Positions 8,531-16,736 of a DNA stretch of 64,000 bases are shown here, piece by piece. Where the stretch lies: assembly GCF_016031625.1 (NCBI RefSeq), contig NZ_JACCHP010000005.1, positions 62,001-126,000 of the forward strand, written 5' to 3'. Both the position numbers and the translations under genes were made by a program. Each line of letters opens with the position of its first letter. Positions within the stretch are counted from its first letter, which is position 1. This DNA comes from Bradyrhizobium agreste. Its GTDB lineage: Bacteria > Pseudomonadota > Alphaproteobacteria > Rhizobiales > Xanthobacteraceae. Under the pieces are notes generated by a model. That model saw only the letters and a program-made list of their open reading frames with translations. It had not been told where the DNA came from and did no database searches.

Positions 8531-10018
8531 ATGAAAGTGGTGAAGAGCCTTTTGCTCGGCACTGCGGCGGGATTGATCGCCGTTGGTGGAGCTCAGGCAG
8601 CCGATCTTCCCGTGAAGGCCAAGGCGGTCGAATACGTGAAGATCTGCTCGCTGTACGGCGCCGGATTCTACTACATGCCGGGCACCGATACCTGCATCAA
8701 GCTGGGTGGTTACGTCCGCGCCGACATGATCCTCGGCGGCGCAGGCGATTATAACTTCCAGCAGGGCGCCAACGCGGGGTCGAACAACCGTTTGACCAAC
8801 TACTATTTCGGTCGCGCTCGTTTCGACTTCAACGTCGACACGCGCACGGCGACCGAGTATGGCGTGGTCCGCACCTATGCCGACGCGGTCTTCACGTGGG
8901 ATACGCAAAGCGTCACCGGCAGCAACCCGTCGACCATTTCGGGCACGCCCAACACTTCGGCCACGCTCGGTCTGTACCATGCGTTCATCCAGTTCGCCGG
9001 CTTCACCTTCGGCCGCACGGTCTCGATCTTCGACGCACCGTGGCAGAGCTATCCGGCTGGCGGGCCCGACACCATTCCGGGCGGCAGCAATCACACCAAC
9101 GGTGTGAACCAGGTCGCCTACACGGCCGATTTCGGCCAGGGCATCACTGCGTCGTTCGCGTTGCAGGATGAGACGTCCGCGACGAACGGCCAATCGAACC
9201 TCTGGAACGTATCTTCGGGTACGGCTGCCCAGTTCGTGACGGGCGTCTATGGTGCCAACTCCTGGGGCGGCACGCGTTCGCCCGACATCATCGGTGCGGT
9301 TCGTGTCGACCAGGCCTGGGGTCTCGCCCAGCTGTCGGTTGCCGCGCATGAGCTCCATACAGCCTATTACGGCGCGACTGAACTCACCGGTCATCCCTCC
9401 GACAAGTGGGGCTGGGCCGTGCAGGGCGCTTTGTCGATCAAGAACATCCCGACCGGCGCGGGTGACGTGATCAACCTGCAGGCTGTCTACACGGACGGTG
9501 CGACGCGCTATAACTTCCAGAGCCTGTTCCCGCAGAGCTTCTTCATGTTCAGCGGAAGCAGCAATGGCGCGTATCAGAGCACCGGGTTCGCCGGTCTCGC
9601 CGACGGCGTGTTCGGGACTGCTACCGGCATCGATACCGTCAAGACCTGGGGCCTCCGCGGTGGCTATACCCACAACTGGAGCCCGAACTGGGCCAGCGCC
9701 ATCTACGGTGGTTATGCCCAGCTGAGGTACGGCACGACGGGCAAGGCCCTGATCTGCACCAACTTCGCGGCGATCGCGTTGGCCGGCGCGACCTGTAATC
9801 CGGACTTCAACTTCGCGGTGGTCGGTGTGAACACCGTGTGGACTCCGGTCAAGGGCCTCGCCTTCACTGCCGACTTGAGCTGGTCGCGTCTGGACCAGAA
9901 GTACTCTGGCTCCATCGCGAGCCCGGGCATTGCCACCGCTGCGAAGCCGGCGGCTGTGTACGAGCTGAAGGACCAGAACTCAGTCGCCATGATGCTGCGC
10001 GCTCAGCGCAACTTCTGA
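8531..10018 (+). CDS. Rhizobial-type outer-membrane porin
   Basis: A 495-residue porin. The signal peptide spans residues 1-23 with cleavage after AQA, giving a mature start of ADLPVKAK. Next comes the family's conserved block with two cysteines (VKICSLYGAGF and GTDTCIKLGGYVRAD), then alternating amphipathic beta strands. The protein ends in an aromatic residue (RAQRNF), the outer-membrane sorting signal recognised by the BAM machinery. It forms passive channels for small hydrophilic solutes. The gene has a near-ideal ribosome site and a strong terminator directly after it, so it is probably an abundant single-gene transcript. Several paralogues are usual in Bradyrhizobium. Confidence 0.93.
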   Translation: MKVVKSLLLGTAAGLIAVGGAQAADLPVKAKAVEYVKICSLYGAGFYYMPGTDTCIKLGGYVRADMILGGAGDYNFQQGANAGSNNRLTNYYFGRARFDFNVDTRTATEYGVVRTYADAVFTWDTQSVTGSNPSTISGTPNTSATLGLYHAFIQFAGFTFGRTVSIFDAPWQSYPAGGPDTIPGGSNHTNGVNQVAYTADFGQGITASFALQDETSATNGQSNLWNVSSGTAAQFVTGVYGANSWGGTRSPDIIGAVRVDQAWGLAQLSVAAHELHTAYYGATELTGHPSDKWGWAVQGALSIKNIPTGAGDVINLQAVYTDGATRYNFQSLFPQSFFMFSGSSNGAYQSTGFAGLADGVFGTATGIDTVKTWGLRGGYTHNWSPNWASAIYGGYAQLRYGTTGKALICTNFAAIALAGATCNPDFNFAVVGVNTVWTPVKGLAFTADLSWSRLDQKYSGSIASPGIATAAKPAAVYELKDQNSVAMMLRAQRNF

Positions 10019-10048
10019 TCCTCGATCGCGCAAAATCGATCGGAGAAC

Positions 10049-10075
10049 CCCGGCGGGAAACCGCCGGGTTTTTTT
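10049..10075 (+). terminator. Rho-independent terminator of the porin
   Basis: An 8-bp perfect GC stem (CCCGGCGG/CCGCCGGG) with a GAAA loop is followed by seven T residues, 31 bases after the porin stop. Confidence 0.92.
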
Positions 10076-10155
10076 CACGGGCAGTGGTTTCGAAAAACCG
10101 AATGGCCATTGCGGAACACGAAGGCGAGCCATGCGATTCGATGGCCTCAAATTTA

Positions 10156-10184
10156 TTTACTTACTTGAGCTACTAAGCTATATA
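10156..10184 (+). promoter_or_regulatory. Candidate sigma-70-type promoter for an orphan transcript
   Basis: TTTACT (10156-10161) and TATATA (10179-10184) are separated by exactly 17 bases and lie in a locally AT-rich stretch after the porin terminator. Each hexamer matches consensus at four of six positions. The next downstream signal is the terminator at 10239-10270, with no coding frame between. Confidence 0.4.
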
Positions 10185-10189
10185 GCGCT

Positions 10190-10270
10190 CAGCCAGATAC
10201 GAAAGTTGCGGCTCTTAGCTTCACGCTAAGCCTCCAGAAACCTCCGGCGATGCCCCGCCGGAGGTTTTTT
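10190..10270 (+). ncRNA. Candidate small RNA between the porin and gcrA
   Basis: A second intrinsic terminator lies about 190 bases after the porin's own terminator with no gene before it. A plausible promoter ends at 10184. Together they define an ~80-base transcript starting near 10190. The body contains TTAGCTTCACGCTAAG, a hairpin-forming sequence, ahead of the terminator stem. Short size, a Hfq-like terminal T-run and the neighbouring porin fit a trans-acting sRNA. No family was recognised, and this is inference from signals only. Confidence 0.4.
10239..10270 (+). terminator. Orphan Rho-independent terminator
   Basis: An 11-bp perfect stem (AACCTCCGGCG/CGCCGGAGGTT) with a six-base loop runs into TTTTTT. 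No coding sequence lies between it and the porin terminator upstream. Confidence 0.85.
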
Positions 10271-10286
10271 GTCGTCGAGATGGGCA

Positions 10287-10390
10287 CTAAAGCGCGATGA
10301 GATTTGGACGAATTGTCATCGCGCTTTAGGTCTTTGTTTGAGCATGATCTTTTCGGAAAACCGCTGCACACTTTTCCGGATCATGCTCTA
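10287..10390. repeat. Double palindrome, GCATGATC-type interspersed repeat
   Basis: Two inverted repeats lie side by side. The first has perfect 14-base arms (10287-10300, CTAAAGCGCGATGA; 10316-10329). The second has GAGCATGATC (10340-10349) against GATCATGCTC (10379-10388), enclosing a TTTTCGGAAAACCGCT segment. The second unit recurs at 39110-39180, so this is a dispersed repeat family. It sits immediately 3' of the gcrA gene and could act as a terminator-like structure. Confidence 0.8.
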
Positions 10391-10392
10391 GC

Positions 10393-10872
10393 TCAGCCGC
10401 GTATCGCGCGGGTGCGCATAGGCGGCCGGTAGGCGAGGCGGCTATGGCCGGCGCAATAGGGCTGGCCGTCCGGTGCCATGTTGCCGCAGAAGCAGAAATC
10501 GTCTGCCCCCGGCGTCGAGATCGGCCAGCGGCAGCGATTCTCGGACAGCTCCAGCAGCGAGCAGCGGTTGGCCTCGTCGATCGGGCCTGCAAGTACCGGC
10601 GCATCGGTCTCGCCATAGAGCGTGGCGAGCATCTCGTATTGCAGCCGCGGCACCGCCTTGCGCATCCGCGCCGGCGCCAAGCCTTTGTCCTGGCCCTTGC
10701 GGTCGTCGACCGTCCGGCCGCGCGTCAGATTGAGCCGCGACAATTTCCCGATCACCGCGTTGCGGCTGACGCCGATGTCGGCGGCGATCTCGCGACAGGA
10801 GAGGCCGGCCTCGAAGTGCTGCTTCAGGAGTTCGATTCGTTCGTCGGTCCAGGTCGGTGAGAGAACAGGCAT
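10393..10872 (-). CDS. gcrA: GcrA family cell-cycle regulator
   Basis: A 159-residue protein starting MPVLSPTWTDERIELL. The N-terminal domain (WTDERIELLKQHFEAGLSC, REIAADIGVSRNAVIGKLSRL) is the GcrA DNA-binding helix-turn-helix. The C-terminal part carries the family's cysteine-rich motif (ENRCRWPI, FCFCGN, YCAGH). In Caulobacter, GcrA binds sigma-70 and activates promoters carrying m6A-methylated GANTC sites made by CcrM, controlling cell division and replication genes. The ATG at 10872 gives the family's length; a longer frame to 10938 lacks family character. Alphaproteobacteria may have more than one GcrA-like gene, so the symbol is a family-level call. Confidence 0.85.
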   Translation of the reverse strand: MPVLSPTWTDERIELLKQHFEAGLSCREIAADIGVSRNAVIGKLSRLNLTRGRTVDDRKGQDKGLAPARMRKAVPRLQYEMLATLYGETDAPVLAGPIDEANRCSLLELSENRCRWPISTPGADDFCFCGNMAPDGQPYCAGHSRLAYRPPMRTRAIRG

Positions 10873-10947
10873 TTGTCGGCGATCCCAGGTTGCAGATGTC
10901 GGCCATCCGCCGGCTCGAGACCCATCCGCTTCACGCACCGCGTGCGC

Positions 10948-11145
10948 TCACGTCCTGCCATTGTCGCGGATCGACAGAAGACCGTCCTTGATGGCGAGAC
11001 GGATGCCTTCCTCGATCAAGGTACGTGCGACGCCGGGAACGCTGGTGCCGTGGGTGCCCTGTCTCACCAGCTTCTCCAGATACGCGATGGTCGAGAGCGC
11101 CAGGGTTACGGGAATGCGGTCAGTCTCGGCTTTTTCGGTGGCCAT
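10948..11145 (-). CDS. Small ribbon-helix-helix-like protein
   Basis: A 65-residue protein with a short beta strand (IPVTLALS) followed by two helices (TIAYLEKLVRQG and VARTLIEEGIRLAIKDG). The LEKLV...G..GTS...VARTLI spacing resembles RHH/CopG-type DNA-binding proteins, which act as dimers. There is no toxin partner beside it, so it is more likely a stand-alone regulator or accessory protein than an antitoxin. The genes upstream and downstream face the same way. Confidence 0.6.
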   Translation of the reverse strand: MATEKAETDRIPVTLALSTIAYLEKLVRQGTHGTSVPGVARTLIEEGIRLAIKDGLLSIRDNGRT

Positions 11146-11344
11146 GGCCCGAACGCTAGCCTCTTACTCGGGTACATAAAAGTAACGATTAAGAGTCTAT
11201 TTAGGTTCGGGGGTGGAAGTCAAATCGCGCCAAAGCAGTGGCTCACCTGGTTGGAATCGCTTGGGAATTGGACGCGCCGCGGCGCGCCGCGGGGAAGTCC
11301 GCGCGGCCGCGGGAGGTTGGCAGGTTAGGGAAGGGCGCGGCGGC

Positions 11345-12310
11345 TCAGCCGTGCACGATCGCCTTTTCGATCATGCAATGGATGCCTTTGGCGCCGTTGA
11401 CGGTTTGGGTCACCCGGAGATCGGCCGCGAGGCTGCACAGCGTGTAGGCATCCTCGCGTGACAGATTTCGCGTTTCGCCGAGCAGCGCGATCATGTCGCG
11501 CAGCGCGCGCACCACGCATTGGTCGAGATCGGGGTCCATCGCCATGGTCATGTAATGCGTCGGCGTCTCGGCGCGGGGGTAATCGAGCTTCAGGTCCTTG
11601 CGCAGCGTCAGGCGGAAGCGGCCCTGCAGCGCGGTCTCGATCGCGGTGACGCAGACCTCGCCGTCGCCCTGCACGCCATGGCCGTCGCCGCAGGAGAACA
11701 TCGCCCCCGGCACGAACACCGGCAGGTACAGCGTCGCGCCGGCTCCCAACTCCTTGTTGTCGAGATTGCCGCCCATCGCGCGCGGGATCAGCGAGGAGAT
11801 GCGGCCCCAGGCTGGCGGCGGCGATACGCCCATCACGCCGAAGAACGGCTTCAGCGGCAGGTCGAGACCCCACGGCATACGGCCGACCATCCGCGTCCGG
11901 TCGAGCGGGATGTTCAGGATCCGCGTCTCGTGGAAATCGTCGGGCAGGGTGCCGGCCAGCGGCTTGATCATGTTCCAGCCCCAGTCCTGCCGGAGCTGGA
12001 CGTCGAGGATCTCGACCGCGAGCACGTCGCCGGGCTCTGCGCCCTCGATCGCGATCGGACCGGTGAGGATGTGGCCGGGCAGCATGCGTTCGTTTGTGGC
12101 ATGAACCCGGTGCATCTCGGGCGGAATATGAAACTTGTCGCCATCAGGCAGCATGTCGGGACCGCCGCTGATGGTGTCGACTGTCACCTCGTCGCCGCTC
12201 TTGACGGTGAGGACGGGCTTGAGTGCGGCTTCGAAGAAGCCCCAATGGCAGGTTTCCGGGCTGGAATGCAGGTGATGATGGGTCATGTGCCGCGTCCGCT
12301 TCCGTTTCAT
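11345..12310 (-). CDS. Acetamidase/formamidase family protein
   Basis: A protein of up to 321 residues (313 if it starts at the ATG at 12286, giving MTHHHLHSSPETCHWGFF). The family signatures are present: the early W-G-F block, SGDEVTVDTISGG, GHILTGPIAIEGAEPGDVLAVEI, and the metal-region motif FSCGDGHGVQGDGEVCVTAIET. Members hydrolyse short-chain amides to ammonia and acid with a divalent metal. No amide-uptake genes accompany it here. It is read towards the RHH and gcrA genes but lies about 200 bases from them. Substrate specificity is open. Confidence 0.85.
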   Translation of the reverse strand: MKRKRTRHMTHHHLHSSPETCHWGFFEAALKPVLTVKSGDEVTVDTISGGPDMLPDGDKFHIPPEMHRVHATNERMLPGHILTGPIAIEGAEPGDVLAVEILDVQLRQDWGWNMIKPLAGTLPDDFHETRILNIPLDRTRMVGRMPWGLDLPLKPFFGVMGVSPPPAWGRISSLIPRAMGGNLDNKELGAGATLYLPVFVPGAMFSCGDGHGVQGDGEVCVTAIETALQGRFRLTLRKDLKLDYPRAETPTHYMTMAMDPDLDQCVVRALRDMIALLGETRNLSREDAYTLCSLAADLRVTQTVNGAKGIHCMIEKAIVHG

Positions 12311-12458
12311 CAGCGCGGGCTTGACCCGGCGATCGATCCTCTTTCAAGAAGATTTCTGAAGATGGCGGGCCCGGTCAAGCCCCGCACAGACAGGCAAGGT
12401 CAGACAACAAGTCAGACAGGCCAAGTCATTCAGGCCAGGTGATTTCAGCGAGGCTCCC

Positions 12459-13262
12459 CTGTTTTTCGTTCTTTCCAAGACCCTCGGTACCGCGCTGCTG
12501 CCGATCAACCTTCTGGTCGAGCTCGGAATTGTGGCTGTGGTGCTGATGGCGACGCGCTTTGCCGCCTTTGGCCGCAGGCTTGCCATCACCACGCTGGTGC
12601 TGCTGGCGCTCGCGGCGTTTTCGCCGCTCGGCAATCTCCTGATCTACCCGCTGGAGTCGCGCTTCCCGGCGTGGGACGCCTCGCGCGGCGCGCCCGACGG
12701 CATCATCGTGCTCGGCGGCTCGGTCGACACCGATCTGTCGGCGGCGCATCGCACGCCGGTCGTCGCGCACGCGGCCGATCGTCTGTTCGCGCCGGCCGAG
12801 CTGGCGCGCCGCTATCCCAATGCGCGCATCGTCTTCACCGGAGGCTCCGCGAACCTGGTGTCGAACGAGGCCAGGGAGGCCGACTATTCCGCGCCGATCC
12901 TGGAGAATCTCGGCATCGCGAAGGACCGCCTGATCCTCGAACGTAGCTCCCGCAACACCTGGGAGAATGCGATCTTCACCAAACAGCTGGTATCGCCAAA
13001 ACCCGGCGAGCGCTGGCTGCTGGTGACGTCGGCCTATCACATGCCGCGCTCGATGGGGATCTTCCGCAAGGCTGGATTTGACGTCGAAGCCTATCCGGTC
13101 GACTGGCGGATGGGGGGACGGGAGGATCTGTTCTCCTTCACTAATATGGGCGCGGACGGCTTGGGACGAACCGAAGTTGCGGTGCGCGAGTGGATCGGTC
13201 TTACCGCTTACCGCCTGATGGGCAGGACCGCCGAGTTGCTTCCGGGACCCGCCAAGGACTAG
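12459..13262 (+). CDS. YdcF family membrane protein (DUF218), probable CTG start
   Basis: DUF218/YdcF proteins carry an N-terminal membrane segment and a cytoplasmic or periplasmic nucleotide-binding-like domain linked to envelope metabolism. Two membrane helices are visible, one in TALLPINLLVELGIVAVVLM and one in LAITTLVLLALAAFSPLGNL. The DUF218 core includes GIIVLGGSVD, ARIVFTGGSAN and LLVTSAYHMPRS. In-frame GTG at 12531 would cut the first helix in half. The frame upstream reads LFFVLSKTLG, which is the typical family N terminus, and the codon at its head is CTG at 12459. A GAGG at 12450-12453 sits five bases before it. I therefore place the start at CTG. Length is then ~267 residues. Confidence 0.75.
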   Translation: MFFVLSKTLGTALLPINLLVELGIVAVVLMATRFAAFGRRLAITTLVLLALAAFSPLGNLLIYPLESRFPAWDASRGAPDGIIVLGGSVDTDLSAAHRTPVVAHAADRLFAPAELARRYPNARIVFTGGSANLVSNEAREADYSAPILENLGIAKDRLILERSSRNTWENAIFTKQLVSPKPGERWLLVTSAYHMPRSMGIFRKAGFDVEAYPVDWRMGGREDLFSFTNMGADGLGRTEVAVREWIGLTAYRLMGRTAELLPGPAKD

Positions 13263-13317
13263 AACGAAGCCGCAAAACAAGAATACGCGGCGCACCATCG
13301 CCAGCGCGGAGGAAGCC

Positions 13318-14100
13318 ATGCAGCAGCAGAGTGCAGACAGGATCGATCTCGCCGGCCTGGTCACGGATATCAACAGCCTGTTGCGGCTGAAGACGAATGT
13401 GATTGGCATGAAGTTGTTCGCGAGCGTCACAGAGATGGAGGCGATCCCGAAGATCCGCCGCCCGAACGCAGTTCACACCACCGACCAGATCGTCAGCATG
13501 GCCGCGCGCCTGGGCTGGACTGTCGGCATCACCGCCGACGATCTCGTAGGCAGCCAATGCCGCGCGGTGATCGGTCTCAGCCCCCAGGACGAGAAATGGC
13601 TCGCCGGCGAAAACTATGTCGGGGTCTGGCATGGTACGGCGGAAGACGCGCGCAAGCGCCAGGAGGCCCTAGACGTGGTTCCGTTCGGGCAATATCAGGC
13701 GCTCGCCGTCAGCCCGCTCGCGAGCGGCCGGCTCGATCCGCCCGACATCTGCCTCGTCTATGCGACGCCGGGGCAGATGATCATCCTCATCAACGGGCTG
13801 CAATATACCGGCTACAAAAAGTTCGAATGGAGCGTGGTCGGCGAGACCGCCTGCGCGGATTCCTGGGGGCGGGCGCTCAAGACCGGGGAGCCCAGCCTGT
13901 CCTTGCCATGCTATGCCGAACGGCGCTATGGCGGCGTGCCGGACGAGGAGATGCTGATGGCCTTGAAGCCCTCGCATCTCGCCAAGGCAATTGAAGGCAT
14001 GAAGGCGCTGGCGAAGAACGGCCTGCGCTACCCGATCCCGCCCTATGGTATTCAAAGCGACGTCCGCGCCGGCATGGGCGTGAGTTACGCGAAGAAGTAA
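13318..14100 (+). CDS. DUF169 domain protein
   Basis: A 260-residue soluble protein with the DUF169 pattern: an N-terminal segment NSLLRLKTNVIGMKLF, a middle AALGL-like region with VGSQCRAVIGL, the core IYATPGQ-type motif (CLVYATPGQMIILINGLQY), and GEPSLSLPCYAERRYGGVPDEEM. Conserved cysteines at QCRA, TACADS and LPCYAER suggest a metal or cofactor site, which is unproven. The family has no established reaction. It is 56 bases after ydcF and 9 bases before the next gene, so the three probably form one transcript. Confidence 0.8.
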   Translation: MQQQSADRIDLAGLVTDINSLLRLKTNVIGMKLFASVTEMEAIPKIRRPNAVHTTDQIVSMAARLGWTVGITADDLVGSQCRAVIGLSPQDEKWLAGENYVGVWHGTAEDARKRQEALDVVPFGQYQALAVSPLASGRLDPPDICLVYATPGQMIILINGLQYTGYKKFEWSVVGETACADSWGRALKTGEPSLSLPCYAERRYGGVPDEEMLMALKPSHLAKAIEGMKALAKNGLRYPIPPYGIQSDVRAGMGVSYAKK

Positions 14101-14109
14101 AGGCCGATC

Positions 14110-15288
14110 ATGAGCTCTGCGAAATTCGACATCGTCGTCTACGGCGCGACCGGTTTCACCGGCCAGCTCGTCGCCGAATATCTGGCGGCGCATTACAAGG
14201 ACGACAAGGCGCTCACATGGGCGATGGCGGGACGCAGCCTCGACAAGCTGAAATCGGTGCGAGATGCGATCGGCGCGGCCGCCGATACGCCGTTGATCAC
14301 GGCGGATGCGTCGGATGCGGCATCGCTGAAGGCAATGGTGGCGCAGACCAAATCGGTGATCACGACGGTCGGTCCTTACCAGTTCTACGGCGAGGATCTG
14401 CTCGCTGCCTGCGTCGCTGCGGGTGTGGATTATTTCGATCTCTGCGGCGAGCCGGTCTGGATGCGGCAGATGATCGACAAGTACGAGGCGGCAGCCAAGG
14501 CGAGCGGCGCGCGCATCGTGTTCTCCTGCGGCTATGATTCCGTGCCGTTCGAGCTCGGCACCTTCTTCGTGCAGGAAGAGGCAAAGCGTGTGTTCGGCGC
14601 GCCTGTAGCCCGCGTGAAAGGCCGCGTCCGCGACATGCGCGGCACGCTGTCAGGCGGCACCGCGGCAAGCGCGAAGGCGACCTTCGATGCCGTCGCTAAG
14701 GACCTCAGCCTCGTTGCCATCCTCAACGACCACTTCGCGCTGACGCCTGATTTCACCGGCCCGAAGCAGCCCAAGGGCAACAGGGCGGTGTTCGAGGAGG
14801 ACCTGCAATCCTGGGCCGCGCCATTCATGATGGCGCTGATCAACACCCGCAACGTCCATCGCTCCAACATGCTGATGGGTTTTCCCTACGGGAAGGACTT
14901 CGTCTACGACGAGATGGTCCTGACCGGCCCCGGCGAGAAGGGCGAGGCCAACGCCAAGCGCGTGATGGCGGCCAATGCCGAGAAGACCGGGCCGAACGCG
15001 CCGAAGCCGGGCGAGGGGCCCTCGAAACAGGAGCGGGAGAACGGCCTGTTCAATCTGCTCTATGTCGCGATCGCCCCCGACGGCCGCATGGTCCGCGCCG
15101 GCGTCACCGGCGACCGCGATCCCGGCTACGGCTCGACCTCCAAGATGATCTCCGAATGCGCGATCTGCCTGCTGCGCGATGCGAGCGACGTCAAGGGCGG
15201 AATCTGGACGCCGGGCGCGGCAATGCAGCACAAGCTGATCAAGCGGCTGCAGGACAATGCGGGGCTGACGTTCAAGGTGGAGAAGTAG
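14110..15288 (+). CDS. Saccharopine-dehydrogenase-like / trans-acting enoyl reductase family protein
   Basis: A 392-residue NAD(P)-binding protein. The dinucleotide motif GATGFTG is at 12-18 (IVVYGATGFTGQLVAEYL). Further family features are GPYQFYGEDLLAACVAAGVDYFDLCGE and VFSCGYDSVPFELG. This group includes mycobacterial trans-acting enoyl reductases and saccharopine dehydrogenase-related proteins of unknown substrate in Alphaproteobacteria. A true lysine-pathway role is unlikely because no lysine genes are near. It is coupled to the DUF169 gene by a nine-base gap. Confidence 0.8.
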   Translation: MSSAKFDIVVYGATGFTGQLVAEYLAAHYKDDKALTWAMAGRSLDKLKSVRDAIGAAADTPLITADASDAASLKAMVAQTKSVITTVGPYQFYGEDLLAACVAAGVDYFDLCGEPVWMRQMIDKYEAAAKASGARIVFSCGYDSVPFELGTFFVQEEAKRVFGAPVARVKGRVRDMRGTLSGGTAASAKATFDAVAKDLSLVAILNDHFALTPDFTGPKQPKGNRAVFEEDLQSWAAPFMMALINTRNVHRSNMLMGFPYGKDFVYDEMVLTGPGEKGEANAKRVMAANAEKTGPNAPKPGEGPSKQERENGLFNLLYVAIAPDGRMVRAGVTGDRDPGYGSTSKMISECAICLLRDASDVKGGIWTPGAAMQHKLIKRLQDNAGLTFKVEK

Positions 15289-15298
15289 GCACCTCCTT

Positions 15299-15435
15299 CG
15301 CCTCGCCCCGCTTGCGGGGAGAGGCCGACGCGCGCAGCGCGGCGGGTGAGGGGGCTCTCCGCGAGTCCAACGCTCACCATTTTTGCGGAAGCGCCCCTCA
15401 CCCCAACCCTCTCCCCGTAAGAACGGGGAGAGGGA
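15299..15435. repeat. Interspersed repeat with CTCTCCCCG-type hairpins
   Basis: Two GC-rich hairpins bracket this stretch: CCTCGCCCCGCTTGCGGGGA near 15300-15324 and CTCTCCCCG/CGGGGAGAG near 15408-15433. The outer ends are also partly complementary. This sequence class is common between rhizobial genes. It fills the convergent gap between the dehydrogenase-like gene and the monooxygenase. Confidence 0.75.
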
Positions 15436-15442
15436 GAAGAGA

Positions 15443-16639
15443 TCACACCGCCCGCGCATCATACGCGTACATGAAATCCATGCCTTTGGCGCCCAGCGGC
15501 AGCAGCCATTTCAGCATCTGATTGCGCATCCAGGCGCCGGCGGCGCTGAACTCGCGCTTGCTGTTGCCGTTGCGGCGAGCCATGGCGACGATCTTCTCGG
15601 TGCGCGGGCGGCGCTCGGCTTCGAAGGCCTGGAAGGTGGCGCCGAGCTCCTGTCCCTCCTGCATCAGCCGCGCAAGCCGCATCGCGTCCTCCAGCGCCAG
15701 CGAGGCGCCCTGGCCGGCATGGGGGCTGGTCGCGTGAGCGGCATCGCCGATCAAGAGCGAACGCTTGCGCGACCAGGTCGGCAGGGTCGCGACGTCGAGC
15801 GTGTCGGTGACCACGATGTTCTCGGCCGCTTCGATGATGGCGGGGATCGGATCATGCCAGCCATGATGGAAGCTAAGCAGATGCTGCTTCAGCGTGGCAT
15901 GGTCGAGCGCGCGGAACATCGCCGCGTCCATGCCGTGCGCCGGCTGCGTGCTCCACCACATCACGCCGTCCATCGGATCGGGGCTGCAATAGCCGTAGCC
16001 GAAGAAGCCGCTCTGGCCGAACGTCGTCTCGACGTGCTTGCCGATGGGTCTGCCGTCGAGCACGGCGTGCGGCACGAAGCCGCCGAAGCCGATCAGGCCG
16101 GTGTCGAACGGCTGCGGGCCATCAGGCACGACCTGGCGGCGCACCACCGAGTGCACGCCGTCGGCGCCGATCAGGAAGTCGCCTTCGGCGGTGGTGCCAT
16201 CGGCGAAGTAGGCGATGATCGGCTGGTCGCCGCGGTCCTCGATCTTGATCAGGCGCTTCTCGAAATACAGCGAGACGCAGGCGCACCAGGCCTTGTCGAT
16301 CAGGATCTCGTTCAGCGTGGCGCGCGAGATGTTGACGGCCGGCTGGCCGAAGCGCCGCGCCATGTCGCGATTGATCGAGCCGAGCTTCTCGCCGCCCTGC
16401 GAATAGAAGTCGAAGGCTTCCGCGACCGAACCGCGGCGGACCAGCTCGTTCGCGAGCCCGATCTCCTCCAGCACATGCATGCCGTTCGGTGCGATCTGCA
16501 GGCCGCCGCCGATACCTTTCGAGTAGGGCCAGGCCTCGTAGATCGCGGATTCAATTCCGGCGCGGCGCAGCAGGATCGCGGCGACGGGTCCGGCGATGCC
16601 GGCGCCGATGATCAGCGCCTTGCGGGGACGGTGGGCCAT
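15443..16639 (-). CDS. FAD-dependent monooxygenase (salicylate-hydroxylase-like)
   Basis: A 398-residue class A flavoprotein monooxygenase. The FAD-binding GAGIAG motif is at 12-17 in ALIIGAGIAGPVAAILLRRAG, the DG-type motif is FLIGADGVHSVVRRQ, and the second FAD motif is LLIGDAAHATSPHAGQGAS. These enzymes use NAD(P)H and O2 to hydroxylate aromatic or related substrates in the cytosol. The substrate is not evident. It is divergent from a MarR regulator with a perfect palindrome between them, so substrate- or phenol-responsive repression is likely. Confidence 0.85.
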   Translation of the reverse strand: MAHRPRKALIIGAGIAGPVAAILLRRAGIESAIYEAWPYSKGIGGGLQIAPNGMHVLEEIGLANELVRRGSVAEAFDFYSQGGEKLGSINRDMARRFGQPAVNISRATLNEILIDKAWCACVSLYFEKRLIKIEDRGDQPIIAYFADGTTAEGDFLIGADGVHSVVRRQVVPDGPQPFDTGLIGFGGFVPHAVLDGRPIGKHVETTFGQSGFFGYGYCSPDPMDGVMWWSTQPAHGMDAAMFRALDHATLKQHLLSFHHGWHDPIPAIIEAAENIVVTDTLDVATLPTWSRKRSLLIGDAAHATSPHAGQGASLALEDAMRLARLMQEGQELGATFQAFEAERRPRTEKIVAMARRNGNSKREFSAAGAWMRNQMLKWLLPLGAKGMDFMYAYDARAV

Positions 16640-16689
16640 GGCTTGCTCCCGACGTTTGCGTGATGATACGAGAGTGTTACGGTTGCTAA

Positions 16690-16710
16690 ATATCTTAGCG
16701 ACTAAGATAT
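16690..16710. promoter_or_regulatory. Perfect palindromic operator for the neighbouring MarR regulator
   Basis: ATATCTTAG and CTAAGATAT are perfect 9-base arms separated by three bases. The palindrome sits in the 97-base divergent gap between the monooxygenase (start 16639) and marR (start 16737). A partial extra half-site (TAAGATA) follows at 16729-16735. TATCTTAG-type palindromes are typical MarR operators. It would allow one regulator to control both genes. Confidence 0.75.
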
Positions 16711-16736
16711 ATGCCGAGTAAGATAAGAGGCCGGTC

